This document shows, piece by piece, positions 43,644 to 52,775 of a stretch of DNA of 53,993 nucleotides; positions within the stretch are counted from its first letter, which is position 1; each line of letters starts with the position of its first letter. The notes beneath the pieces were generated by a model that searched no databases, was not told the origin of the DNA, and saw only the letters and a program-made list of their open reading frames with translations. The translations under genes were made by a program, and so were the position numbers. The stretch covers positions 1-53,993 of the forward strand of contig CALIZS010000044.1 of the NCBI GenBank assembly GCA_938028565.1, given 5' to 3'. This stretch comes from an uncultured Atopobium sp. (GTDB lineage: Bacteria; Actinomycetota; Coriobacteriia; Coriobacteriales; Atopobiaceae).

Positions 43644-45358
43644 ATGGGTATGATCGACAGCATTTCGTGCGGCCAGGCGCGCAGGCTCGCGAAGCCGATA
43701 GTCCTGACCACTGCGGCAAACATCGTCGAGCTGGCGCCGTTCGCATTTCTGACCCTCGTCGTCGCCCAGATTGTGTCGGGTGCTGCGGACATCGCGGCGA
43801 TGTGGGCGGCGTGCGCGGCGATGGGAGTGCTCCTCGTCTCCACCTTCGTCGTGGAGCACTTCGCGATCAACGCCAGCTTCTCCGATGGCTACAAGGTTTC
43901 TGCGGAAAGCAGGACGCGGTTTGCCGAGCATATACGCAAGCTTCCGCTGGGGGTTCTCGACGAAGGAGGGCAGGCGCGCCTGACCAACACCCTCATGAGC
44001 GACATCGCCGTCACCGAGCGCGGGATGACGCACGTGCTTCCCCAGGTGGCAAGCGGAATCGCCATCGTCTTCATCGCCTGCGTGGTGCTCGCTTGCGTCG
44101 ATTGGCGCCTCGCCGCCGCCTCGCTGCTCGGCCTGCCGCTCTCCATTGTCATTCTGGCGGCAGGGCGCAACCTTCGCGAACGCAGGGACGAGCGGCTTTC
44201 GGCGGCTCGCGTGGAGGTGGCGTCGAGCTTGCAAGACTTCTTCTACGGCATAGAGCCCGTGAAGGCGTCGGGCGAAGCCGAGCCCGTCATGAACCGCGTG
44301 CGCTCCGCATGCGAGGCCTACCGCGATGCCTGCATCGACCAGGAGCGCGTGACCGGGGCGCTGAACCATCTATCCGGCATCGCGCTCAAAGCGGGGCTTC
44401 CGGCCACGCTCGCCGTTGCGGCCGCTCTTGTGGGAACCGAGATTGACCCGCTGGTGTTCGTCTTGTTCCTCATGGTGGGAACGCGTATGTACGATCCTCT
44501 GTCCGCCGCAATCATGAACTGGGCGGAGCTCGAGACGTCCGCCCGCGCAGGTCGGCGCGTTCTCGAGGTTTTGGAGCAAAAACCGCTTCCCGGAAGCGGG
44601 GTATTGAGGGCACGGAGCTTTCGATGGAAGGTGTCGGCTTTACGTACCCGGGATCCGACTCGGCGGCGCTCGAGGGCGTGAGCATTCTTGCCCGCACAGG
44701 CTCGCGAATCGCCGTTGTGGGGCCGTCGGGCTCGGGCAAGTCCACTTTGCTCAAATTGGCGGCGCGCTTCTACGACCCAGCGAGCGGGGCAGTGAAGCTC
44801 GGCGGGGCTGACATCTCCCATGCCTCGCCCGAGTCGTACTACGAGAACGTGTCGATGGTGTTCCAGGACGTCTACCTGTTCAAGGACACCGTGGAGAACA
44901 ACATCCGCTACGGGCGCGAGGACGCCACCCACGAAGAGGTTGTCGAGGCGGCCAAGGTGGCGCGCTGCCATGGGTTCATCGAAGCCCTGCCGCAGGGATA
45001 CCAGACGCCTGTCGGCGAACGCGGGTCGACCCTTTCCGGCGGCGAGCGCCAGCGCATCGCGATAGCGCGGGCGATCCTGAAGAACGCGCCCGTGGTGCTT
45101 TTGGACGAGGCGACGAGCGCGCTCGACCCCATCAACGAGCGCGAGGTGCAAAAGGCGCTGGGCGCCCTGTTGCGAGGCAGGACTGTCGTCATGGTGGCTC
45201 ACAGCCTTCGCAGCGTTCGCGGCGCCGACGAGATCGCCGTGCTCGAACGGGGGCGCATCGCCGAACGGGGAACGCACAATCGCCTCATGGAAGAGGGAGG
45301 GCTCTACGCGAGCTTCTACCGCCTCCAAGAGGATTCCGAAAACTGGAAGATTGTCTAG
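43644..45358 (+). pseudogene. ABC-exporter-fold half-transporter 2, split by a one-base frameshift
   Basis: The membrane domain (six helices) reads cleanly from the ATG at 43644 (GGGAGG upstream) to VLEQKPLPGSG near residue 319. The frame then goes wrong and ends at 44681. The next frame picks up at once as GIEGTELSMEGVGFTYPG and carries a perfect nucleotide-binding domain: Walker A GPSGSGKST, VFQDVYLFKD, signature LSGGERQRIAIARAI, Walker B VVLLDEATSALDP, H-loop. The break is at GGGG, 44598-44601; one extra G would restore about 572 residues. It could be a real mutation, a phase-variable tract or a sequence error. The homologue at 38814-40565 is intact. Confidence 0.88.
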
Positions 45359-45381
45359 CACGCAAGAGAAAGGAATGCCCA

Positions 45382-46011
45382 ATGGAAAAGAACGGCACCC
45401 AGGTTCGCGACACGAGAGGCGCGAAAGGAAGACAGAGTGCGTCGAAATCCCGACGGCTCGTGTCCGCGGGAGTGTGGATAGCGCTCTATTTCGTCGTCTT
45501 CGTCATCTTAGGTTCGGTCTGCATGCCCATACCGCCCCTCTACCTCGTGATGCCTGCGCTCATCGCCTTTGTCGCCGCGCCTGTGTTCAGCATGCTCGTG
45601 GCAAAGGCGCCCGTCCACGGTCCGGTTTTCATCGCCGCCGTCCTGCCGTGCGCGTTCCTCATGCTCCAGGGGAACATCTGGGTGGTAGGCCTCACCGGGG
45701 TCTTGGCGGGGGTCCTCGCCGAGTTGTGCCTAGGAGTCGGGAAGTTCGAAAACAGGAAGTGGAATCTGGCGGCATACGTGCTGTTCACCCAGAACCTGTT
45801 CGGAGGATTCCTGCCCATCTGGATCATGCGGGATCTGTATTTCGAGAAGACAGCGGCGATGGGGGCGGAGTTCTGCAACGCTTTGGCGGCCCTGACGCCC
45901 ACGTGGGTGCTCTTCGCGCAGGTCGCCCTCGTCGCCGTCTGCGCGGTTGCGGGATTCTTCGCCAGTCGCGCCCTGTTCAAGAAGCATTTCGAGAAAGCCG
46001 GAGTGGTTTAA
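45382..46011 (+). CDS. ECF transporter S component, MptD/Trep_Strep family (GC-rich copy)
   Basis: A 209-residue membrane protein, homologous to 35602-36204: a basic N-terminus, a VSAGVWIALYFVVFVILGSV first helix, a VMPALIAFVAAPVFSMLVAK loop, and a basic end KKHFEKAGVV close to that of the native copy. An AAAGGAAT box lies before the ATG. It is 23 bases after exporter 2 and one base before the T component. It is presumably the specificity subunit for the substrate of the island. Confidence 0.85.
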   Translation: MEKNGTQVRDTRGAKGRQSASKSRRLVSAGVWIALYFVVFVILGSVCMPIPPLYLVMPALIAFVAAPVFSMLVAKAPVHGPVFIAAVLPCAFLMLQGNIWVVGLTGVLAGVLAELCLGVGKFENRKWNLAAYVLFTQNLFGGFLPIWIMRDLYFEKTAAMGAEFCNALAALTPTWVLFAQVALVAVCAVAGFFASRALFKKHFEKAGVV

Positions 46012-46012
46012 G

Positions 46013-46702
46013 ATGCGCGGTTTCCCGGCGCCCCTTGTAAGAATAGACCTCCGGGCGAAAGCGGTGGCTCTCATCGCGATGAACGCGGTGCTGTACCTGT
46101 CCACATCGCTTGCGGTCGAGGTGTACCTTATGAGCTTCGCAATCGTGCTTTCCGTGTTGTGCGGCCGCATTGTATCGGCTGCGCGCTTTGCAGCAGTCTT
46201 CGCCATCCTCGTGGCCGTTGAGCTTGCCGTGGTGCCAGTTTTTGGAGGGTTTCTCGGCGGGCTCGTCATGTTCGTGGCGGTCCTCGTCCGCAAGATTCTC
46301 CCCGTCCTCTCCGTGGGGCTTCTCATCATCGCCACCACCGAGGTGAGCGAGTTTCTCGCGGTTGCCGCGAAGCTCCGGGTTCCCAGGGCCGTGACCGTGC
46401 CCCTCTCGATCGTCTTCCGCTACTTCCCCACGTTGAGGCAAGAGTGCTCGGATGTGCGGGACGCTATGAGGATGCGGGGGATCAACCTGTCATTCGAGCA
46501 CGTCGTCGTGCCCGTCATGATGTCCGCCGTCAACGTGAGCGACGAGTTGTCCGCCGCCGCCCTGTGCCGCGGCATCAACCGACCCGGGAAGCACACGTGC
46601 CTTCGTGACGCCAGGATGTCGTTCGTCGATTGGGCCGTCGTGGTCATCGCCTTGTTATCGGTTGCGGTCATATGCGCGCTCAAGCTCCAGGGGGTTTTGT
46701 GA
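46013..46702 (+). CDS. ECF transporter T component (GC-rich copy)
   Basis: A 229-residue energy-coupling membrane subunit. The start at 46013 directly follows the S-component stop; the longer open frame upstream overlaps that gene and is not needed. It has RIDLRAKAVALIAMNAVLY at the N-terminus, four to five helices and coupling motifs DAMRMRGIN (about 155) and AALCRGINRPG (about 185). The stop overlaps the ATPase start (ATGA). Confidence 0.9.
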   Translation: MRGFPAPLVRIDLRAKAVALIAMNAVLYLSTSLAVEVYLMSFAIVLSVLCGRIVSAARFAAVFAILVAVELAVVPVFGGFLGGLVMFVAVLVRKILPVLSVGLLIIATTEVSEFLAVAAKLRVPRAVTVPLSIVFRYFPTLRQECSDVRDAMRMRGINLSFEHVVVPVMMSAVNVSDELSAAALCRGINRPGKHTCLRDARMSFVDWAVVVIALLSVAVICALKLQGVL

Positions 46703-48267
46703 TGATCGAGTTCAGCCATGCGACGTTTACCTACGAAGGTTCCAGCGCCCCGGCCTTGAGGGATTTCTCGCTTTGCGTTGGCGCCGGGGAGTGCGTGGTG
46801 CTTTGCGGGAAGAGCGGGTGCGGGAAGTCGACTGCCTTGCGCCTCGTGAACGGCATGATCCCGAATTTCTACGACGGTTCTCTCACCGGATCCGTCTCGG
46901 TAGCCGAGAGAGACCCCTTCGAATGCGAGATATGGGAGCTGGCGGGCATCGTCGGGACCGTGTTCCAGAATCCCCACACGCAGTTCTACGCCACCGACAC
47001 GACGTCCGAGGTGTCTTTCGGCTGCGAGAACATGGGGCTTGCGCGAGAAGAAATCGCCCGGCGGGTGGACGAGGCGTTCGCTCAGACGGGGATCGCGGAA
47101 CTCAAAGGCCGCAGCATATTCGAGCTGTCCGGAGGAGAGAAGCAGGCGGTCGCGTTCGCCGGCGTCTCCGCGATGTCTCCGAGCGTGTACGTCCTCGACG
47201 AGCCCTCTTCCAACCTCGACCTGAGGGCGATAGACGCCTTGGGAACGATCATCGCGAGTCTGAAGCGCCGCGGCGCGACCATCCTCGTCGCCGAGCACCG
47301 GCTCGGATACCTCGACGGCGTGGCGGACAGGGCGGTTCTCGTCGAGGACGGGAGGCTCGTCTGCGAGATGTCGCTGGAGGACGTCGGGCGCATGAGCCGC
47401 GAGGACCGGGCGAGGACCGGCCTGCGCCCCCTGCGCTGCGAGCTTTCCCGCGGCTTCGAAGGCCGACCGGAGCCCCCGAGGAAAAGCGTTGGGCAAATAA
47501 CCTGTGCCGACGTGGGCTTCTCCTATCGGGGCGCCTTCGTCCCCGCCCTCGACATCGCCTGCATGGATGTGAGGATGGGAAGTGTGACGGCCGTCCTGGG
47601 CAGGAACGGCGCGGGAAAATCGACGTTCTCGCGCTGCCTCGCAGGGCTCGCCAAACCGAATATGGGGAGGTTTCTCAGGGAGGCCCGCCCACTCTCTGAG
47701 CGGGAGCGCCTCGCCATGAGCTACGTCGTGATGCAGGACGTGAACCACCAGCTCTTCTGCCCGACCGTGCGCGAGGAGGTTCTGCTCTCCGCCGGCAAGG
47801 GCGTCGTATCCGGCCTCGAGGAGATCTTCGGGAGCCTTGATCTCGAAGGTTTAGAGGACAGGCATCCCATGTCGCTTTCGGGAGGGCAGAAGCAGCGAGT
47901 GGCCATAGCCTCTGCGCTTGCCAGCCGCAAGAAGGTCCTCATCTTCGACGAGCCGACGAGCGGCTTGGACTACAGCCATATGCTCGAGGCCGCCAGCTTG
48001 TTCCGAGCCATCGCCAAAAGCGGGATGGCGGTGCTGGTGGTGACGCACGACATGGATCTCGTGGCGGAATGCTGCGATTTCGCGGTCGTGCTGGAAAAAG
48101 GGTCCGTTCTGCGGGAAGGCCCGGTCGACGCTGGTTTTATGAGATGGGCGGTCGAGTATTTGCGACGCGGCGTCGCGAACGAAGAAGCGAGAAAGGAGCA
48201 GAGCATGACGGCCGAATCAGCGGGATCCCCGTACGTCAAGGTCCCCCTGCCAATCCAGGACACCTAG
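46702..48267 (+). CDS. ECF transporter ATPase with two ABC domains (GC-rich copy)
   Basis: A 521-residue protein with both ATPase domains of an ECF module fused. Domain 1: Walker A GKSGCGKST (about 37-45), VFQNPHTQFY, LSGGEKQAV, VLDEPSSNLD. Domain 2: Walker A GRNGAGKST (about 302-310), MQDVNHQLF, LSGGQKQRV, IFDEPTSGLD, H-loop VTHDMD. It shows what the native homologue at 36946 lost. It ends the island operon. The final 25 residues, after the core, are Ser/Pro-rich and unremarkable. Confidence 0.92.
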   Translation: MIEFSHATFTYEGSSAPALRDFSLCVGAGECVVLCGKSGCGKSTALRLVNGMIPNFYDGSLTGSVSVAERDPFECEIWELAGIVGTVFQNPHTQFYATDTTSEVSFGCENMGLAREEIARRVDEAFAQTGIAELKGRSIFELSGGEKQAVAFAGVSAMSPSVYVLDEPSSNLDLRAIDALGTIIASLKRRGATILVAEHRLGYLDGVADRAVLVEDGRLVCEMSLEDVGRMSREDRARTGLRPLRCELSRGFEGRPEPPRKSVGQITCADVGFSYRGAFVPALDIACMDVRMGSVTAVLGRNGAGKSTFSRCLAGLAKPNMGRFLREARPLSERERLAMSYVVMQDVNHQLFCPTVREEVLLSAGKGVVSGLEEIFGSLDLEGLEDRHPMSLSGGQKQRVAIASALASRKKVLIFDEPTSGLDYSHMLEAASLFRAIAKSGMAVLVVTHDMDLVAECCDFAVVLEKGSVLREGPVDAGFMRWAVEYLRRGVANEEARKEQSMTAESAGSPYVKVPLPIQDT

Positions 48268-48520
48268 GGAAACGCCGTACGGAGACCGCAAAAATGCCCA
48301 TTGAGTTCGATTTGAGTTTCACAGGCCCCGAAACGGCCCAGTTTCGTCCTCGGGAACAAAAACAGCGCGTCTACTCACTTGGGATAAATCCTTACTCCCA
48401 TTCCTCCGAATACCGCCCCGTACTTTGCCATCTTGAAATGCGGGGAGTAAATAGCGAAATCGCAGGTGAAAGGGAGTAAAACGGCAAAGAAAAAGCCTCC
48501 GTCCCAACATGGAATGAACT
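48268..48520. other. Tail of the GC-rich island, no firm gene
   Basis: A 61-codon frame (48294-48479, starting MPIEFDLSFTGPE) lacks a ribosome binding site. The words GGGAGTAAA (48440s and 48470s) and their complement TTACTCCC (48390s) recur, suggesting remnants of an intergenic repeat. Confidence 0.4.
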
Positions 48521-48558
48521 GCCTCCCATTTCTTGGACATAAGAAATGGGAGGCTTTT
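48521..48558 (+). terminator. Strong hairpin; terminator or insertion-sequence end
   Basis: A perfect 14-base stem GCCTCCCATTTCTT and AAGAAATGGGAGGC, loop GGACAT, followed by TTTT. It would terminate the island operon. The preceding TGAACTGCCTCCCA and the TTGGACA loop also recall the ends of some IS3-family elements, so it may mark a lost insertion sequence (low confidence). The bases from 48559 to 48728 hold nothing I can identify. Confidence 0.75.
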
Positions 48559-48728
48559 ATGCGGGTGGCTTTATGTGTTGCACGTTACTCGTTCTCAACA
48601 GGCTAAAGCCTTGAATAAAGCAGGCGCCATTACGACGCCTGCTCAAAAGCACGAGAAATAGATACAAAAATTGGCATAATCAGGTCGCTCTCGTTGAAAC
48701 AACTACCAACTACATATCCTCCTCAACC

Positions 48729-51695
48729 CTACGCAAAACCCATGGATAGTTTTGGCGTTAAAGACGCATTAATTTTAAAGTCACATCCGCGCAGCTCCAT
48801 AAGCTGCTTATCGTCAATAGCCTTCTTGGTAGAGTCAATTTTCTCTACTGTCTCAGCAGCTTCTGCAGATCCGACGTCCTGAACGGCAGTCCCAGCCAAG
48901 ACAGCATTTACACGTACAGCCTGTGCCACCATGGCGTCCTCAAGCATCGTACGAACTACACGAGCATTACCAAAGTTTGGCAACTGCGCCGCTGCAGCAA
49001 TCTGTTTCTCAAAACGGGGCAATACATCATCCGCTAAAGTAAATCCAAGCTCACAAGCCATAAGGTTCAGAATTTGACCCAGCTCATCAATCGAATAGTC
49101 AGGAAACCGAATCTGTGTCTTTATTCGAGATGCGAGCCCTGGATTGCAGTTCATAAAATCAAGTATTTCTTGCTCATAACCAGCAAAAATTACCACCACA
49201 TCATTGCGCATATTCTCCATACATTGAACGATAGTATTGATCGCCTCATCACCATAACTATGCGACCTGTCATCAATAAGCGAATAGGCTTCGTCGATAA
49301 AAATTACTGAGCCTCGAGCTTTCTCAAATAACGCCTGGACTTTAGGTGCCGTAGATCCCACAACCGTGCCCACCAAATCGGCACGACCGCACTCGTAGAA
49401 ATCACCCACCGATAAGATACCCTCATCCTTCAGGATCTTTCCTATCAGACGCGCTACCTCAGTTTTTCCAGTACCAGGATTCCCGAGAAATGCCATATGT
49501 ATCGGTAAATAATCAGACTCAAAACCATTGTCGCGCCTATACTTTTGCACTTTTGCATATGTAAGGCGATCCAATATAATCTTCTTTACTTCATCCAATC
49601 CAATTAAATCCGCAAGCTGCTCTCGTGCAGACTGACTACGTGTATCACGCTTTGGTGTCTGTCCTGCAAAAGCTTCCCCAAACTGAGCAATGGCATCACT
49701 GTCTGCCAAAGACACAATATCGCACCCTTGTAACATTCCAAGCTCATGCTTAAGCTGCAGGGAATCTCTCGCATCTGCATATAAATGAGCCAATCTCAGC
49801 TGCTGAGCACCAAGCGAATCTTCAAACAGCTTGCGCACAAATCGTGCATTACCCTGATCTCCTCGGCGACCAGCACCAGAAAGCTTATCTCGTATACAAG
49901 TACGCGCCTCATCTGTCAAAGCTACCTGCACATGCTTTGTCATCAACTCAAAGATCTGTTCCAGTTCTTCCGTCGTATAGTCGTCAAACTTCATAGTGAA
50001 GCCAATACGCGACCTAAAACCGGGATTTGTATCTAACAGTTGTTCCATATGACGAGAATATCCAGCTAGAATAACTACCGTTTCCTCGCGGTTGTTTTCC
50101 ATACCAGCTATCAACGCCGCCACTGTCTCAGAATAGCCAATTAACGTATAAGCTTCATCGACAAACAGCACCGAGCCACGTGCTGCCTCAAATATCTTAG
50201 GGACATTACCAGGGCTCAGCTCTGAACCAGAAATAACAACCAAACGGCCTTCTCGCAAAACACCTTCACAATGCAGGATTTCTCCATACAGTTTTGCTAC
50301 CTCAGTTTTTCCAGTACCAGGGTTGCCGGAAAACACCATATGCATCGAGAAGTTTCTTGTGGGCTGTCCCAGCCTTACAAGCGTGCGATTCATTCTAATA
50401 CGCAAAACGATATCTTGAATCAGCTGCTTTTGTGCTGATAGGCCAATCAGCTCCTGCAAACGCTGCACAGGATCTGCCTGTTTTATCGGAGACTTCAGGT
50501 ACGTATGATACGCATCTCGATACAAGGGATAGACTTGTTGTGTCTGCGACAGCGTCTGCCAGTCATCAAATATTTGCGTTATCGTGCGATCGCTGCGGTT
50601 AAATTGATATTTTGCAAGTAATGACTCCATTGATGCAGACGGCTCTACCCCACGACGTTTTGCCACTTGTACAAGCTTGTCATATGCATCCGTCTGATTC
50701 CAAACAGCCAAACCTTTCTCATATTCTATAGTCACCACAGGAGCCTGTAGCTTATCCGCTAAGCGCCGCATATTCGCCTCATTACCTGCTACAACCATAA
50801 GCACTACTTGCACACGATCGAGATGATTGTTAAGAAGCCCCATAAGCTTTGTAAGTGCTTGATACTTACGGAGGTCAAGGTCCCTATCATTTTGAGACTC
50901 GGAATATTGAATAAGTAACAAATTGTCTTCAAAGCAGCTTACGAGGTTATCGTTAAGACACTCTATAACCTCGCTCTTGTATGCGCTGTCCCATTGAGGG
51001 CAATCAAAATTAAGCTTGTACACGTGTGTTGAGGGAACACGACCGGCATCTTGCAGCGCACTGGCTAATACGTTAAAACCCTGCATACCAACAGGAGAAC
51101 CTGCGCCTTCCAAAATATAATGCACGGGGAAATGATTGTACCTTTCACTATCTGCAGCAACTGCATCAGCACTCTCATAAATGCGTTGCACTTCTTTTGC
51201 GAGGTTCTTACCAAATTTTGATTGCAAGGCCTCCTTCAATAATGTGCCTTTGCCATGCACTGTATCAATAAATGATTCCGTAGCAAAATCATTAGACAAT
51301 TTAAATACGTCATAGAACTCATTTGCACCCACAACGCTCAACATGGAGCGCAGGGAATTCAATCCCTGCGTGGTGGCCTCACCCAAAACTTGCATGGCAT
51401 TGCTTTCCTTAACCGAAAGGTTTTTTCGCAAATCCTTATCGAAACCGAAATTCCAAATTTCGCATGCTCTTACAACTTGATCCTTCACGAACTCCGTATT
51501 ATCAACAAATGGCTTGCTATATACGATGACGCAAAACGATAGTGGACTTCTAAAGCCAAAACGTGATTCGTACACAGCCACAAAACTTTCTTTATCCAGC
51601 TCGCTGTATAAAAATGAGACGCTCTCTGCCGTAGGTCGTTTAAAATCCGAATCCATGTAATACTGGTGCGCTACTTCTGCAATGTACGTTCTCAT
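48729..51695 (-). CDS. CbxX/SpoVK-type AAA+ ATPase with two active and one degenerate domain
   Basis: A 988-residue protein. Two CbxX/CfqX-type AAA+ domains are clear: the first with GNPGTGKTE (about 455-463), SVLFVDEAYTL and a sensor in VVILAGYSRHMEQ; the second with GNPGTGKTE (about 736-744), GSVIFIDEAYSL and VVVIFAGYEQEI. The region before them (about 190-330) looks like a third, worn AAA+ domain: LLLIQYSESQ stands where Walker B should be and QVVLMVVAGNEANMRRL where sensor 1 should be, and Walker A is lost. The start at 51695 has AGGAGA five bases upstream; an earlier frame start has none. Relatives remodel Rubisco, act in sporulation or in type VII secretion (EccA); none of those partners is visible here. 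Confidence 0.85.
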   Translation of the reverse strand: MRTYIAEVAHQYYMDSDFKRPTAESVSFLYSELDKESFVAVYESRFGFRSPLSFCVIVYSKPFVDNTEFVKDQVVRACEIWNFGFDKDLRKNLSVKESNAMQVLGEATTQGLNSLRSMLSVVGANEFYDVFKLSNDFATESFIDTVHGKGTLLKEALQSKFGKNLAKEVQRIYESADAVAADSERYNHFPVHYILEGAGSPVGMQGFNVLASALQDAGRVPSTHVYKLNFDCPQWDSAYKSEVIECLNDNLVSCFEDNLLLIQYSESQNDRDLDLRKYQALTKLMGLLNNHLDRVQVVLMVVAGNEANMRRLADKLQAPVVTIEYEKGLAVWNQTDAYDKLVQVAKRRGVEPSASMESLLAKYQFNRSDRTITQIFDDWQTLSQTQQVYPLYRDAYHTYLKSPIKQADPVQRLQELIGLSAQKQLIQDIVLRIRMNRTLVRLGQPTRNFSMHMVFSGNPGTGKTEVAKLYGEILHCEGVLREGRLVVISGSELSPGNVPKIFEAARGSVLFVDEAYTLIGYSETVAALIAGMENNREETVVILAGYSRHMEQLLDTNPGFRSRIGFTMKFDDYTTEELEQIFELMTKHVQVALTDEARTCIRDKLSGAGRRGDQGNARFVRKLFEDSLGAQQLRLAHLYADARDSLQLKHELGMLQGCDIVSLADSDAIAQFGEAFAGQTPKRDTRSQSAREQLADLIGLDEVKKIILDRLTYAKVQKYRRDNGFESDYLPIHMAFLGNPGTGKTEVARLIGKILKDEGILSVGDFYECGRADLVGTVVGSTAPKVQALFEKARGSVIFIDEAYSLIDDRSHSYGDEAINTIVQCMENMRNDVVVIFAGYEQEILDFMNCNPGLASRIKTQIRFPDYSIDELGQILNLMACELGFTLADDVLPRFEKQIAAAAQLPNFGNARVVRTMLEDAMVAQAVRVNAVLAGTAVQDVGSAEAAETVEKIDSTKKAIDDKQLMELRGCDFKINASLTPKLSMGFA

Positions 51696-52708
51696 ACTCT
51701 CTCCTGCCCGCTCGCTCGCTATTCGTTGATAATTACCGTGCTCCATTCCAATACGCAGAGTTGAGCGTCAAATCTTACGTTTTCATATAGCCTCCTAAAT
51801 TGAGCAGCGGTCAGTGACGTGGCGAGAAACCCGTCCATCAAGATGCGTTAATGTCTCTCATTGCAAGACACAACGCATATATGTAGATATAAGTTGTAGG
51901 TATTAGTAATACTGTTAGTTAACTACGGTCAGGTTTTCATACATTAACAAGCCAAACAATCTGTTATTCCAACCTTGTTGTTTGCTTACTTTTACCTCAC
52001 CGTTTACTGAAATTACTTCTCAATAGGTACGGTAGCGAAAGTTCCTGTAGTATCTCTTTGCTCGAGCATAAGCTCATTCAAACTAGAACTGCAAAACTGC
52101 ACCGGCAGATATAGGTACATCCGCCTCATTTCTGAACATTGAATACTCTGTATACGTTTGAGCCCAGACAACGCCATGCATACCCCTTTTCTCTTTGTAT
52201 CCTTTGCACCTTTACGTGAACAAGCGCTCGGGACACCTACTGTTTTGACAACAAATAGACAAAAAGTAACAAATAGTACTTTTAACTAAGGGACAACAAC
52301 AAAACGAGGCCAATATATACGAACACAAAATCGCTTCCAATAACGGCGAGAGCGATTATACCCACTGTCTAAAGTATTATTCAGTTCTTTTCAAATATTT
52401 TTTCTATCGTGGGATTCGTTATGCATTCGGGTATTCGGTCCTTGGCGAGAAAATCTGTCTTACCTTCAATTATATAGGTAGGGTTTTTATTTATGCAGGT
52501 ATATAGAGGTGTAAAATCTAAGAAAATTAGATTGAGCTTAATGGTCTTTTAGTATTAAACCTTATAACTAACTTCTATGTCTACATAAACAACTTTATTG
52601 AAATTGGAATGCTCTGATTCGGCAATGCAGTACCTAAACGAATTGATGCACACGCTTTTTAATGCTGTTTAGCTACTCATTTAGATACTAGAAGCTCCGC
52701 AAGTAACA
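51696..52708. other. One-kilobase gene-free stretch
   Basis: An AT-rich region without a credible reading frame, tRNA or known RNA. It holds the promoter of the AAA+ gene on the minus strand and two isolated GGCGAGAAA words (near 51822 and 52445). It may be decayed genes or an unrecognised RNA. Confidence 0.45.
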
Positions 52709-52745
52709 TGAAGCACGAGGATACTCAGTCCTTCCTCATGCTTCA
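52709..52745 (-). terminator. Hairpin after the window-edge gene
   Basis: TGAAGCACGAGGA and TCCTCATGCTTCA, with one C-A mismatch, around an 11-base loop. It lies 31 bases beyond the stop of the minus-strand gene that runs off the window. Confidence 0.6.
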
Positions 52746-52775
52746 ATAAACACACTAGTGGGACTATCTCTGCAA

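Larger units (their letters stand above)
40780..48480. other. GC-rich, probably horizontally acquired transport island
   Basis: From the AraC gene to beyond the ECF ATPase, the sequence is strikingly richer in G and C than the flanks, in third codon positions and spacers alike. The content is AraC regulator, two exporter genes, then ECF S, T and A. It parallels the native module at 35602-40565 with a different gene order. The likely donor is a high-GC relative among the Coriobacteriia (inference). No integrase gene is visible. Confidence 0.75.

Noticed and set aside
42032..48100. Many long open frames on both strands in the GC-rich island
   Set aside because: High GC removes stop codons, so antisense and shifted frames stay open. 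Their composition (Arg/Ala/Gly-rich) and lack of ribosome binding sites mark them as shadows of the ABC and ECF genes.
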